64,000 nucleotides of DNA from Eumeta japonica (taxonomy: Eukaryota; Arthropoda; Insecta; Lepidoptera; Psychidae): assembly GCA_005406025.1 (NCBI GenBank), contig BGZK01001268.1:115475-179474 (forward strand), read 5' to 3'. The position numbers were made by a program, and so were the translations under genes. The notes beneath the pieces were generated by a model. That model was not told where the DNA came from and searched no databases. It worked only from the letters and a program-made list of their open reading frames with translations. Of this stretch, positions 10,655 through 22,175 are shown piece by piece. Position 1 is the stretch's first letter, and every line of letters starts with the position of its first letter.

Positions 10655-10867
10655 TTACGGCCGATCTCCATGAAATGTTTGGTAAAATAAAATGTCACCT
10701 TTGTCGTTCCTACAAGCTGAAACATGTTCTTTGTGTCTAGTTTCGGAATAAAATGCTGTGTAACATTGTATGCAGTCTGAAGTATAAACAGACTTGCACT
10801 CGTCGCAAATTAATTTGTATATTCCCAATTCTTTGTTTTTATATAATTTATCTTTATTATTATACAT
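10655..10867 (-). pseudogene. Penelope-like element GIY-YIG endonuclease fragment
   Basis: The 70-codon minus-strand frame contains GIYKLICDECKSVYTS followed about ten residues later by RHKEH. This follows the GIY-YIG layout of Penelope-like retroelement endonucleases: G-I-Y-K-L, a C-x2-C pair, then Y-I-G, an arginine and K/R-E-H. The YIG element reads YTS here, so the catalytic motif is degraded. The frame stops soon after KEH; neither the rest of the endonuclease nor a reverse transcriptase was found beside it. Retroelement identity is inferred from the motif alone. Confidence 0.45.
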
Positions 10868-11489
10868 TTTTTTTTAGTTGTCGTCTGTTTTAAAAGCAAT
10901 GTAAATGTTGTGCGTTTTTAGCATTTTTGAAATATTCCTCAGATATCATGCATAATATGTACTCGCTGCATACTTTTTATAATGGATACATACTATTTTT
11001 TACAAAATTTTTTTGGTTTTTATTAACGAGTCCATCAATGCATTTCTACTATAACCATTCGCTAATGCTACGTCATAAGTAGTGTTTGGTTTTAGGGAGT
11101 AGTTTTGAACTACTAAGAGGATACTGCAAAATAACACTGTATACAATAGGGAAAGGATTCAATCATTTAGTTTTAGCCCGCAGTTCTATACCCATTAAGT
11201 CGAGTCTGACCCTTTGAATAATTATTTTTCCTTATGATCTAGATTTACATCATACAACCGCCACGACCACAATCGTTAACAGAATTGACTCTAGTAATAA
11301 ACTTGCATCTCGCAACTGACACAATCATCGACCGAGGAAATTATTACACTGCATGTCTAATATAATTTATTACGGCCTTCCAAACTCGCGACGGACGTTC
11401 ACAAGATTCACCGTACAACGCGTTCTATCTGCACACGCATCACGAGTACAGCAACCGGAAAAAAGAGCTTTGCTTGGCGTTTTTCGAGG
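10868..11489. other. Unassigned DNA
   Basis: AT-rich to 11250, then a somewhat GC-richer stretch to 11470 holding a 67-codon frame (11353-11556, +) without a recognisable domain. Confidence 0.45.
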
Positions 11490-11523
11490 TTTCTGTGGGA
11501 ATATGAGAATATCCCCACGGAAA
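11490..11523. repeat. Hairpin, 15-bp stem with two mismatches, 4-base loop
   Basis: tttctgtgggaatat and atatccccacggaaa pair around gaga. No U-run follows and no matching copy is seen elsewhere in the window. Confidence 0.7.
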
Positions 11524-11904
11524 AATTCTCTTCAAAATTCTACGAAATGGTACTAAATGAAACAAAATTTAGGGTTTTTTAATGTGATTTGTCCAAAGCA
11601 GACTTTTCCATATAGGTAAACCCGAAAAGCATTTGATTTATTTATCAAATTACAAATTCACCTTAAAATCGTTAGGACCGTGTCCAAAACAGCACGCATA
11701 CGTGTAAAGGAATTGTTCGCTTGGAATTGAATTTTAAGCCTATTGTAAATGTGTAGAAAGACTGTATTTGCGAAATGTCAGGTTTTTTATTTAGGTAGCT
11801 TATGTTCCAAAATACCGTTTTTAATCAATACATCTAAACACCTAGCTCGTTTTCTATTTTTAGTTATTTACTCCGTTGTCAGGTTTTAGTTATATATCGT
11901 TTTC

Positions 11905-12120
11905 CTTTCTTTTTTTTTAAAAAAAGGTGATTTATAAGAAATCAAAAAAGTCATCAGCGAGACGCAAACGCATCGTGCAACCGCGCGCTACGAACGCGGG
12001 TAGTGCAGCGCCGAGCGGTCGCAGGCTGAACTTAGTTCGAAGTCGGAACCGGGCGGCGTGCACTTTAATTCACTTTAAATGAAGTCCGTTTCATCGTTAT
12101 CTGTCTCCGCATAATGCAAT
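11905..12120 (+). repeat. Repeat V, copy 1
   Basis: GC-rich core (cgcgctacgaacgcgggtag, gagcggtcgcaggc) that reappears as its reverse complement at 24.19-24.38 kb. Similarity covers about 180 bp, from the poly-A/T stretch through gcactttaattcactttaaatgaagt to the shared cataatgcaa. No open frame is conserved between the copies, so a dispersed repeat is more likely than an exon. Confidence 0.7.
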
Positions 12121-13243
12121 ACCTCCTTAAAGTTCATCGCCTGTCTACTTAGTAGTTTTATGGATTCACGATGTGATTGTAGAACGAATTGTTTGACTGT
12201 CAAGATGAACGAAGAAGTACGATGCTATTAAAAAACTAATATGAAAAAAACTTACATTTACAGAGCCTATGCTAATGAGACATCAGAGATACGGTGTTTT
12301 AATTCACTTTTAAAGAACCTTAATAAATAATAAGGTTAATTTATACGACCCCATCTCATATTTAAAACTTACCATATTGTATTGTTGAAGATGCTCGCGT
12401 CTATTCTTTTATTCATATTCATTTTATTATGAAAATACAGAGAGTGAATTCATTTGTGAGATATGATCTCGAAAAATAGTTAAATGTATACATGTATCTA
12501 AATTACGTGACTTGAAAGTTTTCTTTATACAGGATTTAGATGTAAATATTTAGTTGCGCCTACGGTCAGTCGACGTCGATTGTATAAATTTAGTGCGCAT
12601 GCGCATTAAACACGTTTAGGAGATCGTTTTTCACTAAAAAAAAGTAGGAGTTTGCTACGAAAAAATAAATGAATACCTGGTTAGTTTTTATACTTACCGA
12701 AAGAATATTACGTAAAGAGAAAACCTAATATTATTCAAAAAGATGTGTCAAGTACGCACTTGGAATAGACTTAGTACTATAAATTGTTGCATTATCTAAT
12801 ACTGTTTTTTAATGTAAAATATAAAAATAAAATTGTTAGAGTCAATGTTGCTGTCAAATTAATATTGACATACCCAAATGTTATCCTATCGCCATCTCGT
12901 TACGTCAGATTTTCATGATTGCATTGCTCGTTCATACCCTCTTATCATAATTTTGTTTCAAAATATAAGGCTTCAACCATAAACCCTCACGTTAGTCCAA
13001 TGCGGGCCGACTGCTCTACTGGCCAACTGCTAAGAACTCCAAACGAGATCATTGGCATGCCACATTATACTTTACTTACAATCGATAATTTACAAAACAC
13101 AACATGTTCGGTGCCATAATTTATAAGTTAATCGGTTCTGGATGCCACCAACTCGATAAGCGCTTAATACCCCCAACTCGATAAGTGCTTAATGTTGAAT
13201 TATATATGGTTCTTTCATTAAAGCTACATCCAAGACAATAGGA
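12121..13243. other. Unassigned DNA
   Basis: AT-rich with no gene recognised. It includes the 12-bp palindrome tgcgcatgcgca (12594-12605) and a small tandem duplication ccaactcgataagygcttaat at about 13147-13191. Confidence 0.5.
12594..12605. promoter_or_regulatory. NRF-1/erect-wing-like palindrome
   Basis: tgcgcatgcgca is an exact 12-bp palindrome that matches the NRF-1 class consensus (erect wing in insects). Related partial matches are tgcgcatgcgta at about 55.22 kb and gtgcgcatgcgaa at about 58.94 kb. Functional relevance is not established. Confidence 0.3.
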
Positions 13244-13719
13244 AAAAAAATTTGGTTGCCTGTAAAGTCGGTATACGGGCGAAAGTTTTACGTGACAACG
13301 ACTTTGAATGGTAAAATCATTTTAATGTGAATATTCATTCGTATAGTAGGAAGAAGGATGAAATAATAGTAACAATTTAAAACATTTATTTATACAAAGA
13401 ATTATATTTAAAACATTAATTTATACAAAGAATCTCGCACTGAATTTCATATTAACAAAATTTTATTTTTACCTTTACACATACATACGTATTTATATAC
13501 AAATATACATACAATAACTTGCAATACATTTGCAAGCTATGCACTAATTCTCTAGTGCTGCGCGCGCGGCAGACCGATCATAGTTGAGTGGGAGAGAGAC
13601 GCAAGGCATTCGGCGGGCCTCTCTCTCGTTCGGTGACTCATCGTTACGTTACCGAGCGTTACACTTTTTCATAAGTGACTCCCAGCCGCAACCTAATTTA
13701 AGACGTTGTCACGTCAAAA
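13244..13719 (+). mobile_element. Element Z, copy 1 (alternative right module)
   Basis: Left end ttggttgcctgtaaagtcgg, then ttttacgtgacaacgac; right end agacgttgtcacgtcaaaa, inverse of the left ttttacgtgacaacg apart from one base. The first 255 bp differ from the 42-kb and 50-kb copies at only one or two positions. After about 13510 the sequence changes to a module with gctgcgcgcgcggcagaccg and ctctctctcgttcggtgac that the other copies lack, returning to the common last 24 bp. No open frame; non-autonomous DNA-transposon-like element of unknown superfamily. Confidence 0.8.
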
Positions 13720-15184
13720 TTCCATCAAAATCGCTATCATGCTTTCAAAGACGGAACAAAATTTTTTTGAAATTAATAAGCAACGAGAATGAACCAAGAG
13801 AGGCACAGTTCGAACTTTAAATGATAAAACTACTGTAAAACTTAGAATTTTAACTCATAGTTTTTTTAAGTAAGTTTAAAGTATTCTTAAATAATTTAAA
13901 AAAAAGAACTAACTAATTATAGGACCTAAATCATCGGCATAGGCTCTTGATATTTGGCATCACGGAAGGTCTAAATAGCGAAATAATGAGAAAAAACCTG
14001 CAAATAACCAATTTATGGATTAAAGTAATATATTTTACGTTTGCGTACTGAAAAAAAAAATAAACCCTTATAATATCATTTTTTTTATCTGTCTGCCAAT
14101 ACTTTCATAAATACCTGCACATAGAAGCTTTTACTTTATACAGCGCGGCAATAAAAGTAACCTTCGAAGGTGTAAGATATATTTAGGTGGTGACTTTAGG
14201 ACGAGGCAGGGAACAAACCAGACGGGCGCATTCGAAGGGCTACGTTTGTATCTTTTTCTTTGGGACATAAATAAATTTAACGTTCCCCTAAAAGCCATAC
14301 TTTGATTACGAGAACGAAGGAGGACGAGAAGTTAAGTTTTACTAATATTACTTGTCAAGCAAGTCGCAATAGCATCTCGTCTTGTAAATGTATTCCGACC
14401 GAGGAAATGTGCTTGTTTTAATAAAATGCACAAAGAGTTTATTCGATGCATTGTTATAAGACATACATTCATATCAATTTTTTCTCCATATCTGGCTATT
14501 GAGTTTATGCATTAAACAATATCGTTGAATAAGCAGCTGATAAAACTTCAAAATGTAAATAATTCCATTCGTAACCTTCATCTTCATTCAATTCAAATTT
14601 AAAAATTTACATTTCCTTCAACACATTCTAATAATTTTAACACATTTTAAAATATGTACAAGTAAAACAATGGAGTAGGTACATTTGTGTCTCTTTAACA
14701 TTAAATATTGGCATACGATTTGTTACTTAGGATATATTATTCTTAATATACGTGATGTAGTATGTAGATTTAGGAAGGAAATTGTGTAATAAACAAATAT
14801 TTGGATTAAACTCGGATTTTGAATAACGTGAAAACAAAATATAGTTATATTTATTTTTCATAGCACAGCAGAAATTATAACATGTGTGGTTTCAAACCTC
14901 AAAATATATTATTGTCATATTGACGGGGGCCAAGTTTTTAACACCCGGAGGGGCTGGCACAAATGCCAGTAAAGCAAGGGCGTTAAATCAATATTTTGCT
15001 TTAAGGAGATGTATACTATTCGCTTTACTTTCTGCGATAAGCTTTGGAAATACAGAACTTTCACTGTTATACGTAAACAAAGATAATAGGTCTCCGTGAT
15101 AAATAGTAAAATATGTTTCACATAAGACAATTTTGGTATTCATAATAACAAACACGGCTCCAGTTATTTCACGTCATTTGTGAA
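13720..15184. other. Unassigned AT-rich DNA
   Basis: No gene recognised. At 14928-14955 a short gggccaagtttttaacaccc block resembles a block of the LINE tails and may be a tiny remnant of one. Confidence 0.45.
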
Positions 15185-15415
15185 CAAACAATCCGCTCGT
15201 TCGCTCGTTCAACTCTCTCACCTTCTATTCGCATATTTGATTCAGTCAATATTTCGTCTCTTTCAAACACCACGACTTTAGTCTTTCTAATATCCACTTT
15301 CTTACCTCTTTTTTAACGGAATCATCCGTTCTGTTTATCATCTCCTGCAAATAGCGTGCCGAAGGTGCAACAGTTATAGAGCCATCGACAGATAGGAGAA
15401 TTTCCGACATATACC
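15185..15415 (-). pseudogene. LINE reverse transcriptase fragment (palm region)
   Basis: Reading from 15415 downward the minus strand gives ...ILLSVDGSITVAPSARYLQEM then INRTDDSVKK, and after a one-base loss in the A-run at 15309-15314 the next frame continues with VDIRKTKVVVFERDE and IEGERVER. This is the order of the reverse-transcriptase palm around motif C and the following K-T-K-V-x-V-F segment of endonuclease-RT LINEs; the expected Y-A-D-D reads SVDG, so the polymerase centre is lost. It may belong to the same family as the plus-strand tails in this window, but lies on the opposite strand. Confidence 0.6.
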
Positions 15416-15870
15416 TGTTTTATTCATTTTTAGTAGACACTCATGCTTTTTCATACAAACAGCTAATCATGAAACAGCCACACATCTCTGAGCGACAGCC
15501 ACACATTTCATTTTTCGTATTCATTGAAAATTCAGTTGCAATAACATTATTATCTGCACCCGTATCTGCATATGAAAGATATGAAATATGAAAACACTTT
15601 CGAAATAATTCTTTTGTAGTCACTAATTTTATCTACATACAAAGTTTTGGGAGTTTATTAAAATTTCAGTGGTTTTTGGTTAGCATGAAAATTATTCGAG
15701 TGTATCCTGGCGTAACCATTTCTTATCTTATTGTTCTTCCATTCATCTTTTTTGACTTACAGTTTAAATTTTAAATTTTCAACAATATTTGCATTATTTT
15801 GTTTATATATATATTGTGAAACGAAATCTGGAATTCTCTTTTTTTTACGGAGTTTAACAATATATACACA
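15416..15870. other. Unassigned AT-rich DNA
   Basis: No recognisable gene or repeat. ccacacatctctgagcgaca and its partial duplicate cagccacacatttc lie side by side near 15479-15511. Confidence 0.45.
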
Positions 15871-15877
15871 GATTTAC

Positions 15878-16023
15878 CAAGTTCCAGCTCCGCTTCGGCG
15901 TCCTCGGCGATGGTCTCCATGCCGCTACAGGATCCCGACTCTTGCGCATGGCAGGTGGCGCGCACGCGCCGCGTGAGCCGCGCGCACTCCGCGCACGACC
16001 CCGCCGCGCTCGTGTACATGCAT
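15878..16023 (-). CDS. GC-rich candidate internal exon, product unknown
   Basis: On the minus strand an open frame crosses a sharply GC-rich block. A possible acceptor (ctgaagttag) ends at 16024 and a possible donor (cttg|gtaaat) begins at 15877, giving a 146-bp exon. The peptide runs CMYTSAAGSCAECARLTRRV, continues with RATCHAQESGSCSGM and ends ETIAEDAEAELEL: cysteine-rich, then basic, then acidic. Third codon positions are almost all G or C, unlike everything around it, which is what selection on a coding exon would leave. I do not recognise the protein. An overlapping frame on the plus strand has no better claim. Confidence 0.4.
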
Positions 16024-16049
16024 CTAACTTCAGGGCGCTCGGTACCAAC

Positions 16050-17879
16050 CCGGGTGACGTTTGTATTCACAGCGTTCGATTGTACGATGTTAATCACAGT
16101 CACGATTTAATGACACTTTTATTTATTGCACTGCACTTTATTTTGTAACGCAAAATCAATTTATTGGATGTATCATCAATTTATGTACCATAACTCCCTA
16201 CACGTCTATTGGGTAAAAGTTTGTTGACATAATATTTATTCGAAATTCTCTTGAGTTTTGGATACGATACTCAAAGATGTTTACTAAGGTTTATTTTCAA
16301 AAAGGAGAAAAGCATTGAAACTCAACAGAGTTACACTGTTTTTCTATAGTTCCTTCTGTTCCCTATTAGTCACGCGTCTTCAGTGCCAACGCAACGCGAC
16401 TAGCAGACTCTTGCGCATTTCGTATACGAATAATCCCGCTACGCAGCTTGAATGAGTTTATTTAGTACCAGTGAATATTTGGATATGGTGTTAGTGGACG
16501 CTCGATGTAGATACCGTTCGTAAAAACATAAATCTCGTACCAAAGTTGTGTTTTCGTTGTAATTTAACGTCAAAGGTCATTGTCACGCATGCGTCTTAGT
16601 CACGCATGTAGCCGAAGTGCGCGCGCAATCGGGTGACATTCACGACACAACGTGCTTGATTTATTCTTCCATACAAAATCGCTTATGTTGTATTTTATGA
16701 ACCAGGCTACCTTAAAAACGAATAATAGAGATTAAATAGCGATATTATGTTTTATTACGGAGGCAAGCGACACAGTGCTGTTAATTTACATACTGTATAA
16801 AATAATAAATAAACTTAGCCAAAATACGAATGCTCTAAATCGTTGATTAGACTAGAAGAACACTGGTCCAGCAAATAAAATGTGTGATTAGCCCTTTTTT
16901 ACTAGAAACGAGGTAACAAAGAAATATTTATAGACGACTATATAAAAATTTGTCATTACTTGACTGATTTTTAATTTTCTTTAAATTCCACCAAAGAATA
17001 AAATTAATTTAACATCAGTCAACTTCTTTATTACTGCACCTTATATTAGTACAAATGCTTTTGCATTAATGTAAGGTGAGGTATAATATATAAAAAGGGG
17101 TGCTCCATAAATCAGTTATCGAAAATATTCGATCGGTACGATTAGTCCAAAAATGGTAAGAAAGATATGGCGAAAAGCGTCCCACGCTTTTTTCACAATA
17201 ATACTAATATTTTTTGTTCATAATTTTATTTCTATGTTAAGAATTATTTTGCATTTTTTAGTTCGACTTATCATTAAAGCGTATTTAATAATTTTTATAA
17301 ATTATATCTATAATTATCTGAATAATTTTCAAATTGCCACTATGAGATTTTACGCATAATTATCTGGCTCGGCAGATGTCGTTTAGCTTTTTTCAGTAAG
17401 CTCCATTTGGATTTTTTTCTCTGCATATATACTTGCATAAATTTAGCAAAATAGTTATATTTTTTTTTTATTGGCCACCCGAACATATTCTGTACACACG
17501 TTTCGTCTTCTAAAAGTATAAAAACACAAAACATATGTAAATACAGATGTATTTACATCATACGTTCGACTGATCAACAAAAAAAAAATTATAATATTCA
17601 TGGCATTTTTTGTTTTAATTAAATTAATATTTTTTTTTCGATATTATTATACATAACAGGCATTTTAGATTTGTACACAATTAATTTTACATTTCTATGT
17701 TTCCGCGTTCAAAAACAAAAACTTATGAGTTTTCGTCATATTTCTTTACATTACGGTCTAGATAATGATAAGGCTTCTTTCATTGAAGTCATTTACAATA
17801 ATCTATTTCGATGTTGTTTTAATATAGGAGTTGGCGCGTTTTAGATTTTGTGGTATAGTAACTAAGACATGCATGATAA
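16050..17879. other. Unassigned DNA
   Basis: AT-rich overall, with GC-richer patches at 16365-16450 and 16560-16650 that could be conserved non-coding sequence. A 10-bp inverted repeat atgtaaatac/gtatttacat with a 4-base loop lies at 17535-17558. No gene recognised. Confidence 0.45.
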
Positions 17880-18110
17880 TGCTACACAACGACAACGAAC
17901 CCGTCTAATCGCCTTTATTAATCGATAACAGAACGCCGATGGGTCAGTGGTCAAGAATGCCACCGCGGAACCGGAAGGTACCGCGATCGAATTCGATCGG
18001 GGGCGAATCGACTGTTAATTGAATCGCATAATGTTTTAAAGGCGGATAACAGTATTATGAATTTATGAGGACAATGTCTGCCGTCGCGGTCCCGTTGCTA
18101 TTAACATTGA
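17880..18110. promoter_or_regulatory. Possible conserved non-coding element with a 16-bp palindrome
   Basis: A balanced-composition stretch in AT-rich surroundings holds the exact palindrome cgatcgaattcgatcg (17984-17999), caudal/Abd-B-like tttatga words and several attaa cores, with no coding frame. The features suit a developmental enhancer, but only conservation in other species would show it. Confidence 0.3.
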
Positions 18111-19639
18111 TTACTAAAAATACTAATTTTTTTTTTTATGTAGGCTGCAAATAATTTCACGGTAAATGCAGGTTATAAATATATTTAGATTTTTGTATGC
18201 TTTACATAGGTGTTTATACATTTTAATTAACAGATGAGGGATATAAATTCTGCTTGTCTACCTGTTTACACCCGGCTGCGGGTAACTACAGCAGTTATAA
18301 AGGTCGCTGCCTATTGTAACAAGGTGTAGAACGTCATACTCGAAGATTTTGCGCTTGTGATGTCCAATTAACATAAGAAGCAAAAAAATTTATCATTAAT
18401 TAATGTTAGCAGCAGCAGGACTACGACGGCAGACCGTAAATTCTCATAAATTTATAATGCTATTATCTGCCATTAAGACATAATTTGATTCGATTGACAG
18501 ATGAGGGTACATTTTTCTAAAGCCAAATCTTAGACTAATAAGGTGGTTGTAGCAACTTCGCATTGGTAGCCACTTGTAACTCGCATTGAGATCTCATATA
18601 AATATATCGTGGGAGGGTATACCTTAGTAGTGACGTAATACTTGACAGGGCATCACATAACGAGTTGTAACAATGAATAAAAATTAGACAACTAACTGCC
18701 TCTAATCGTTATGGGCTTTTTATTTATTTTTTATCGTCTAATCGATGTGGAATATCCGTTATATGAATTTCATGTTAAAATTCATCGCAGGCGCAACGAA
18801 TCGTTTGGTTTTTCGAGCATTTGTTTTTTTTTCGCTTCAAACACGTAATTGACAGCGGTTTGATTAAATCACTCCCATCAAAAGAAGTTTAAATGATTGC
18901 CAAGAACGGTTTTTTACATTTGATTGGCGACAGCAAACATTTGCATACATTTTCTACATTTGCATATCTATCTGTGTGTAAATGAGGTTATATTTATGAG
19001 CTGTTTTGTTATAGTCTGTGGCTGATTTTAAGAATGACGTTAAATTTTCAATTTCCGATTATGTGGAGGGGTTGCATGAAACGCCTTATAATGTTCTTTA
19101 TATTTAAGCCCGATCCTAAAAAAAATATAGAGAACGCATTACCAAATCTATGTGTAAAGAAAGGTCTCTCTCAAGTTTTGTTTTATATATAACGTCAAAA
19201 CTAAACAAATTTAATATCACGTATCAGTTGCATCCATTCTACGCGTAAACGTAACCCCGTTTTTTTTTCTGCTCAAAACCCTGCTCGTAAATTAAAACCT
19301 TTGTCTGTCTGTTTCGTAATATTATTATAAATCTTAAGACTATCGTATTCGGCCCTTATTCGAAGTACCAACAATTTGGTCTACGTAAAATTTTCCAGGA
19401 CAAACCTTGTCGAGCCTTCTATGACTTAAATTCGCTCTATATATTTGTATTCTACTTTTATCCATTTCGGATAGCCAAACTACCTCGTCATACGTTTTTC
19501 TACTGTAGTGAATGCACCTTCTTTTGAAACTCGCCGTTTTTTAACATCACCGTTCTAATACTTGTCGTCTTTCTAGAAAAATGCGCACGCGCTGCGCAGA
19601 TGTCGCACCTCCACTACAGCGTTATGATGCTATATTAGA
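18111..19639. other. Unassigned DNA
   Basis: Alternates between AT-rich and moderately balanced stretches; no repeat family or coding segment identified. Confidence 0.45.
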
Positions 19640-19780
19640 GAAGTGCCAATTTTTAAGCATCCGAAAAGGACGAGCTTGGATAAAATTATGGATGAATTGG
19701 TGAAACGAGAGATATGTACAAAACGTTAGATTACATTATAAGACTTTGTGGTGTATGCCTAACCTTTGGGTAAATAAACA
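19640..19780 (+). mobile_element. LINE 3'-end fragment, copy C
   Basis: Strongly decayed, but the blocks keep their order: gtgccaatttttaagcatcc, gacgagcttggat, gatgaattggtgaaacgaga, gatatgtacaaa, then ctttgtggtgtatgcctaac. Same strand and order as the copy at 44.1 kb. Confidence 0.5.
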
Positions 19781-20469
19781 AGAAATGACAAAAGAAGAAT
19801 GAGATTGTATAAAAATTTAAATAAAATCTTGCACCAGCAAAATATTGGATTAAAATGCTGTACAGGATTACTTCGAAGTTGTACAAGAAGAGGTGCTTGT
19901 TGCGTGATTAACTTTTAAATCGAAAAGGTAAGTTACTTTATTCCACATCACGAGCGTCATCTGGAATAGAATAACTAACCTTTAACTTAAACAAGTTCAA
20001 CCACTCGCCCTTGACCACCTAAAGGTCGATAAGTCGTCTGTTCCGGACCTTGCTACCTCATTGGCGATAACGCATCATTCGTATACTACGTTATTCTATT
20101 TTGTGGTAAAACCATGTATATTCAAATATATGCTTTTTAAAATATTTATGATATTAAATACAAATGTAGTATAATATTTTGGGACATTATTGAAAGAAAT
20201 TTCAAACAAAAACCTAAGTTACTACAAATTTAAAAAATTAAAAGTCTACAGGCCATAACACTACGACATTCTAATAGGTTAAGGCAGCAGTAAATACGAG
20301 AAGGTCCTCCAACAAGTTGTTACGTCTGACCGTAGACTTATATATGATCCAGAATAGACGTTCTTACTTGCACTAGAAATAAAGTAGCTTAACATGTGCT
20401 TATTGGAATGGATAAGGAAATTCCTTGTAAGAAAATTAAAGAATTTTATGACAGAGTTTCTTAAAATAT
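19781..20469. other. Unassigned DNA
   Basis: AT-rich; nothing assigned. Confidence 0.45.
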
Positions 20470-20470
20470 A

Positions 20471-20523
20471 ACGTGAATAAACATTTCAAAACGTGAATAA
20501 ACATTTCAAAACGTGAATAAACA
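20471..20523. repeat. 22-bp tandem repeat, about 2.5 copies
   Basis: The unit aacgtgaataaacatttcaa plus aa is repeated and runs directly into the hairpin at 20524. Confidence 0.9.
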
Positions 20524-20559
20524 TAAGAAATGCGATATTTTCAAATATCACATTTCTTA
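20524..20559. repeat. Near-perfect hairpin, 17-bp stem, 2-base loop
   Basis: The arms pair over 17 positions with one mismatch (20533 with 20550). The loop is too tight for a typical microRNA precursor; a cruciform or the scar of a foldback repair event fits better. Confidence 0.8.
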
Positions 20560-20631
20560 AAATTAAACACAGTCGTTCATTATATTTTTTTACACATGTT
20601 ATTGGTATACTTAAAATCGACATAAAAAAAA

Positions 20632-21212
20632 ATTAGAGGTGTCGTGGCGAACCCGGTTGGAACGAAGTTCTTTTCGCTCTTAATAATTCTGGAGAGTTAT
20701 TAAACGAGAAATACAAAATAATATTTTAAGAAAAATGTTCATTTACTTAATTTTTTAAATAATAAATATAAAATAGTGAATCATGAGTTATATAAAAAAT
20801 ACTAAAGAAAACATTAAAGAGTCCCATCTTTTTTTACATCAGAAACTTTTTTAAGTTCATGAAGCTACACAATTACAGATTTTTTGAAATTGACAATAGA
20901 TGTAACTTTTACACGTATAAAATGAATTTATGTAAAATTTAAAATTAAACCTCCTCTCCCGAACCGAATAAAAATCAAAAAATAATCATAAAGAAATTAC
21001 CTCAATGACTTTATTAATCATTGAAAATACATGTGGCCATTACAATGGATAAGTATTTTTACAAAAATGTTGAAAAACGAAATTAGTTCCGTGCCGCGCG
21101 AGGCGTCACCTACCACTTGTTTAAGCATAACGCTTTTACTTGACGTGACAATTTCAGCCAACTAACATCTCCCGCAAGCGACGTTAAGGAAGTATGTTCT
21201 AAAAACATTTTT
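20632..21212 (+). mobile_element. Repeat Y, copy 2
   Basis: Left end gaggtgtcgtggcgaacccg then gttggaacgaagttctttt; right end ...gttctaaaaacattt. It lacks part of the interior of Y1 and carries an insertion near 20940. It contains ttgacgtgacaa near the right end, a word also found in the ends of element Z. Non-coding. Confidence 0.65.
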
Positions 21213-22175
21213 TATATTTATGATATTTTTGTGATTATGTTGTATTATAAATAGAAATCATTTTGTGTAAAAGGTAGTTTTATACTTTAATAAGTAGAAA
21301 TATATCTGTATTTGTAAATATACTTTTATAAATGTGTATCTCTAAATATACGATATATTCCTAAATGTAGATCTAATTATGTCCTATGTTTTGAATAATT
21401 TATTTGATAAATAATTAAAAGTTAAAAAAGGATTAAAATATTCTTACGGTTGTCTTTGTAACGTTCAAAATGTACATTATGTTTAATATAAAGAGTTCAA
21501 ATATAATGTACATTTCATGAAGGTGTAGAAATATTGGTCGTGATTTAAAATATCATCAACCTGGGAATTTCATGACTGTTACGTAAAAAGGTAATAATAA
21601 ATACAATTTCACACTTTTGGCTACACATGATCTCCAAAGCATAAAAAAGGAGAGTATATTTAAATAATATTCTTTATATCTTGTTAAGAATAGGTTTGAC
21701 TACAGAATTGATAAATAATAGTCATTGCAAAATTTGACGATTTTAAATCAGTATTACATCATACATCAATGTGTAGTAACCTTTGTTTTCATTTTTAACA
21801 TATAGAAAAATACAGATGATATCAGAATAATAATTGAAGGACCGTACGCAAAATTTTCAAAAATCTCAAAGAGCAAATTTTCATAAGTCTAATTTACCTC
21901 ATAAACGCAGAAATCCTATCAATAATTTTGACAGGTATTCTACATAATTTTCATTACTAATTTCAAAGAGAACAAAATGATGCATATGAATATCAATGTC
22001 GAAACATTGATCTTTCATTAATCTTAATAATTTACGCTGTATTATAGCGATCACTGAAATACATGTATTATCTTGTGTAATGTTTACGTGACATCCACGG
22101 AAATATTACGCTAATTAGAATTGGAAATCACCATGTAATGACCTAATTTAAATTAATAAGCGTCTATTCTAAAAC
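21213..22175. other. Unassigned AT-rich DNA
   Basis: Nothing assigned apart from the hairpin at 21468-21515. Confidence 0.45.
21468..21515. repeat. 13-bp perfect inverted repeat with 22-base loop
   Basis: aaatgtacattat and ataatgtacattt are exact reverse complements; the AT-rich loop shows no further structure. Confidence 0.8.
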
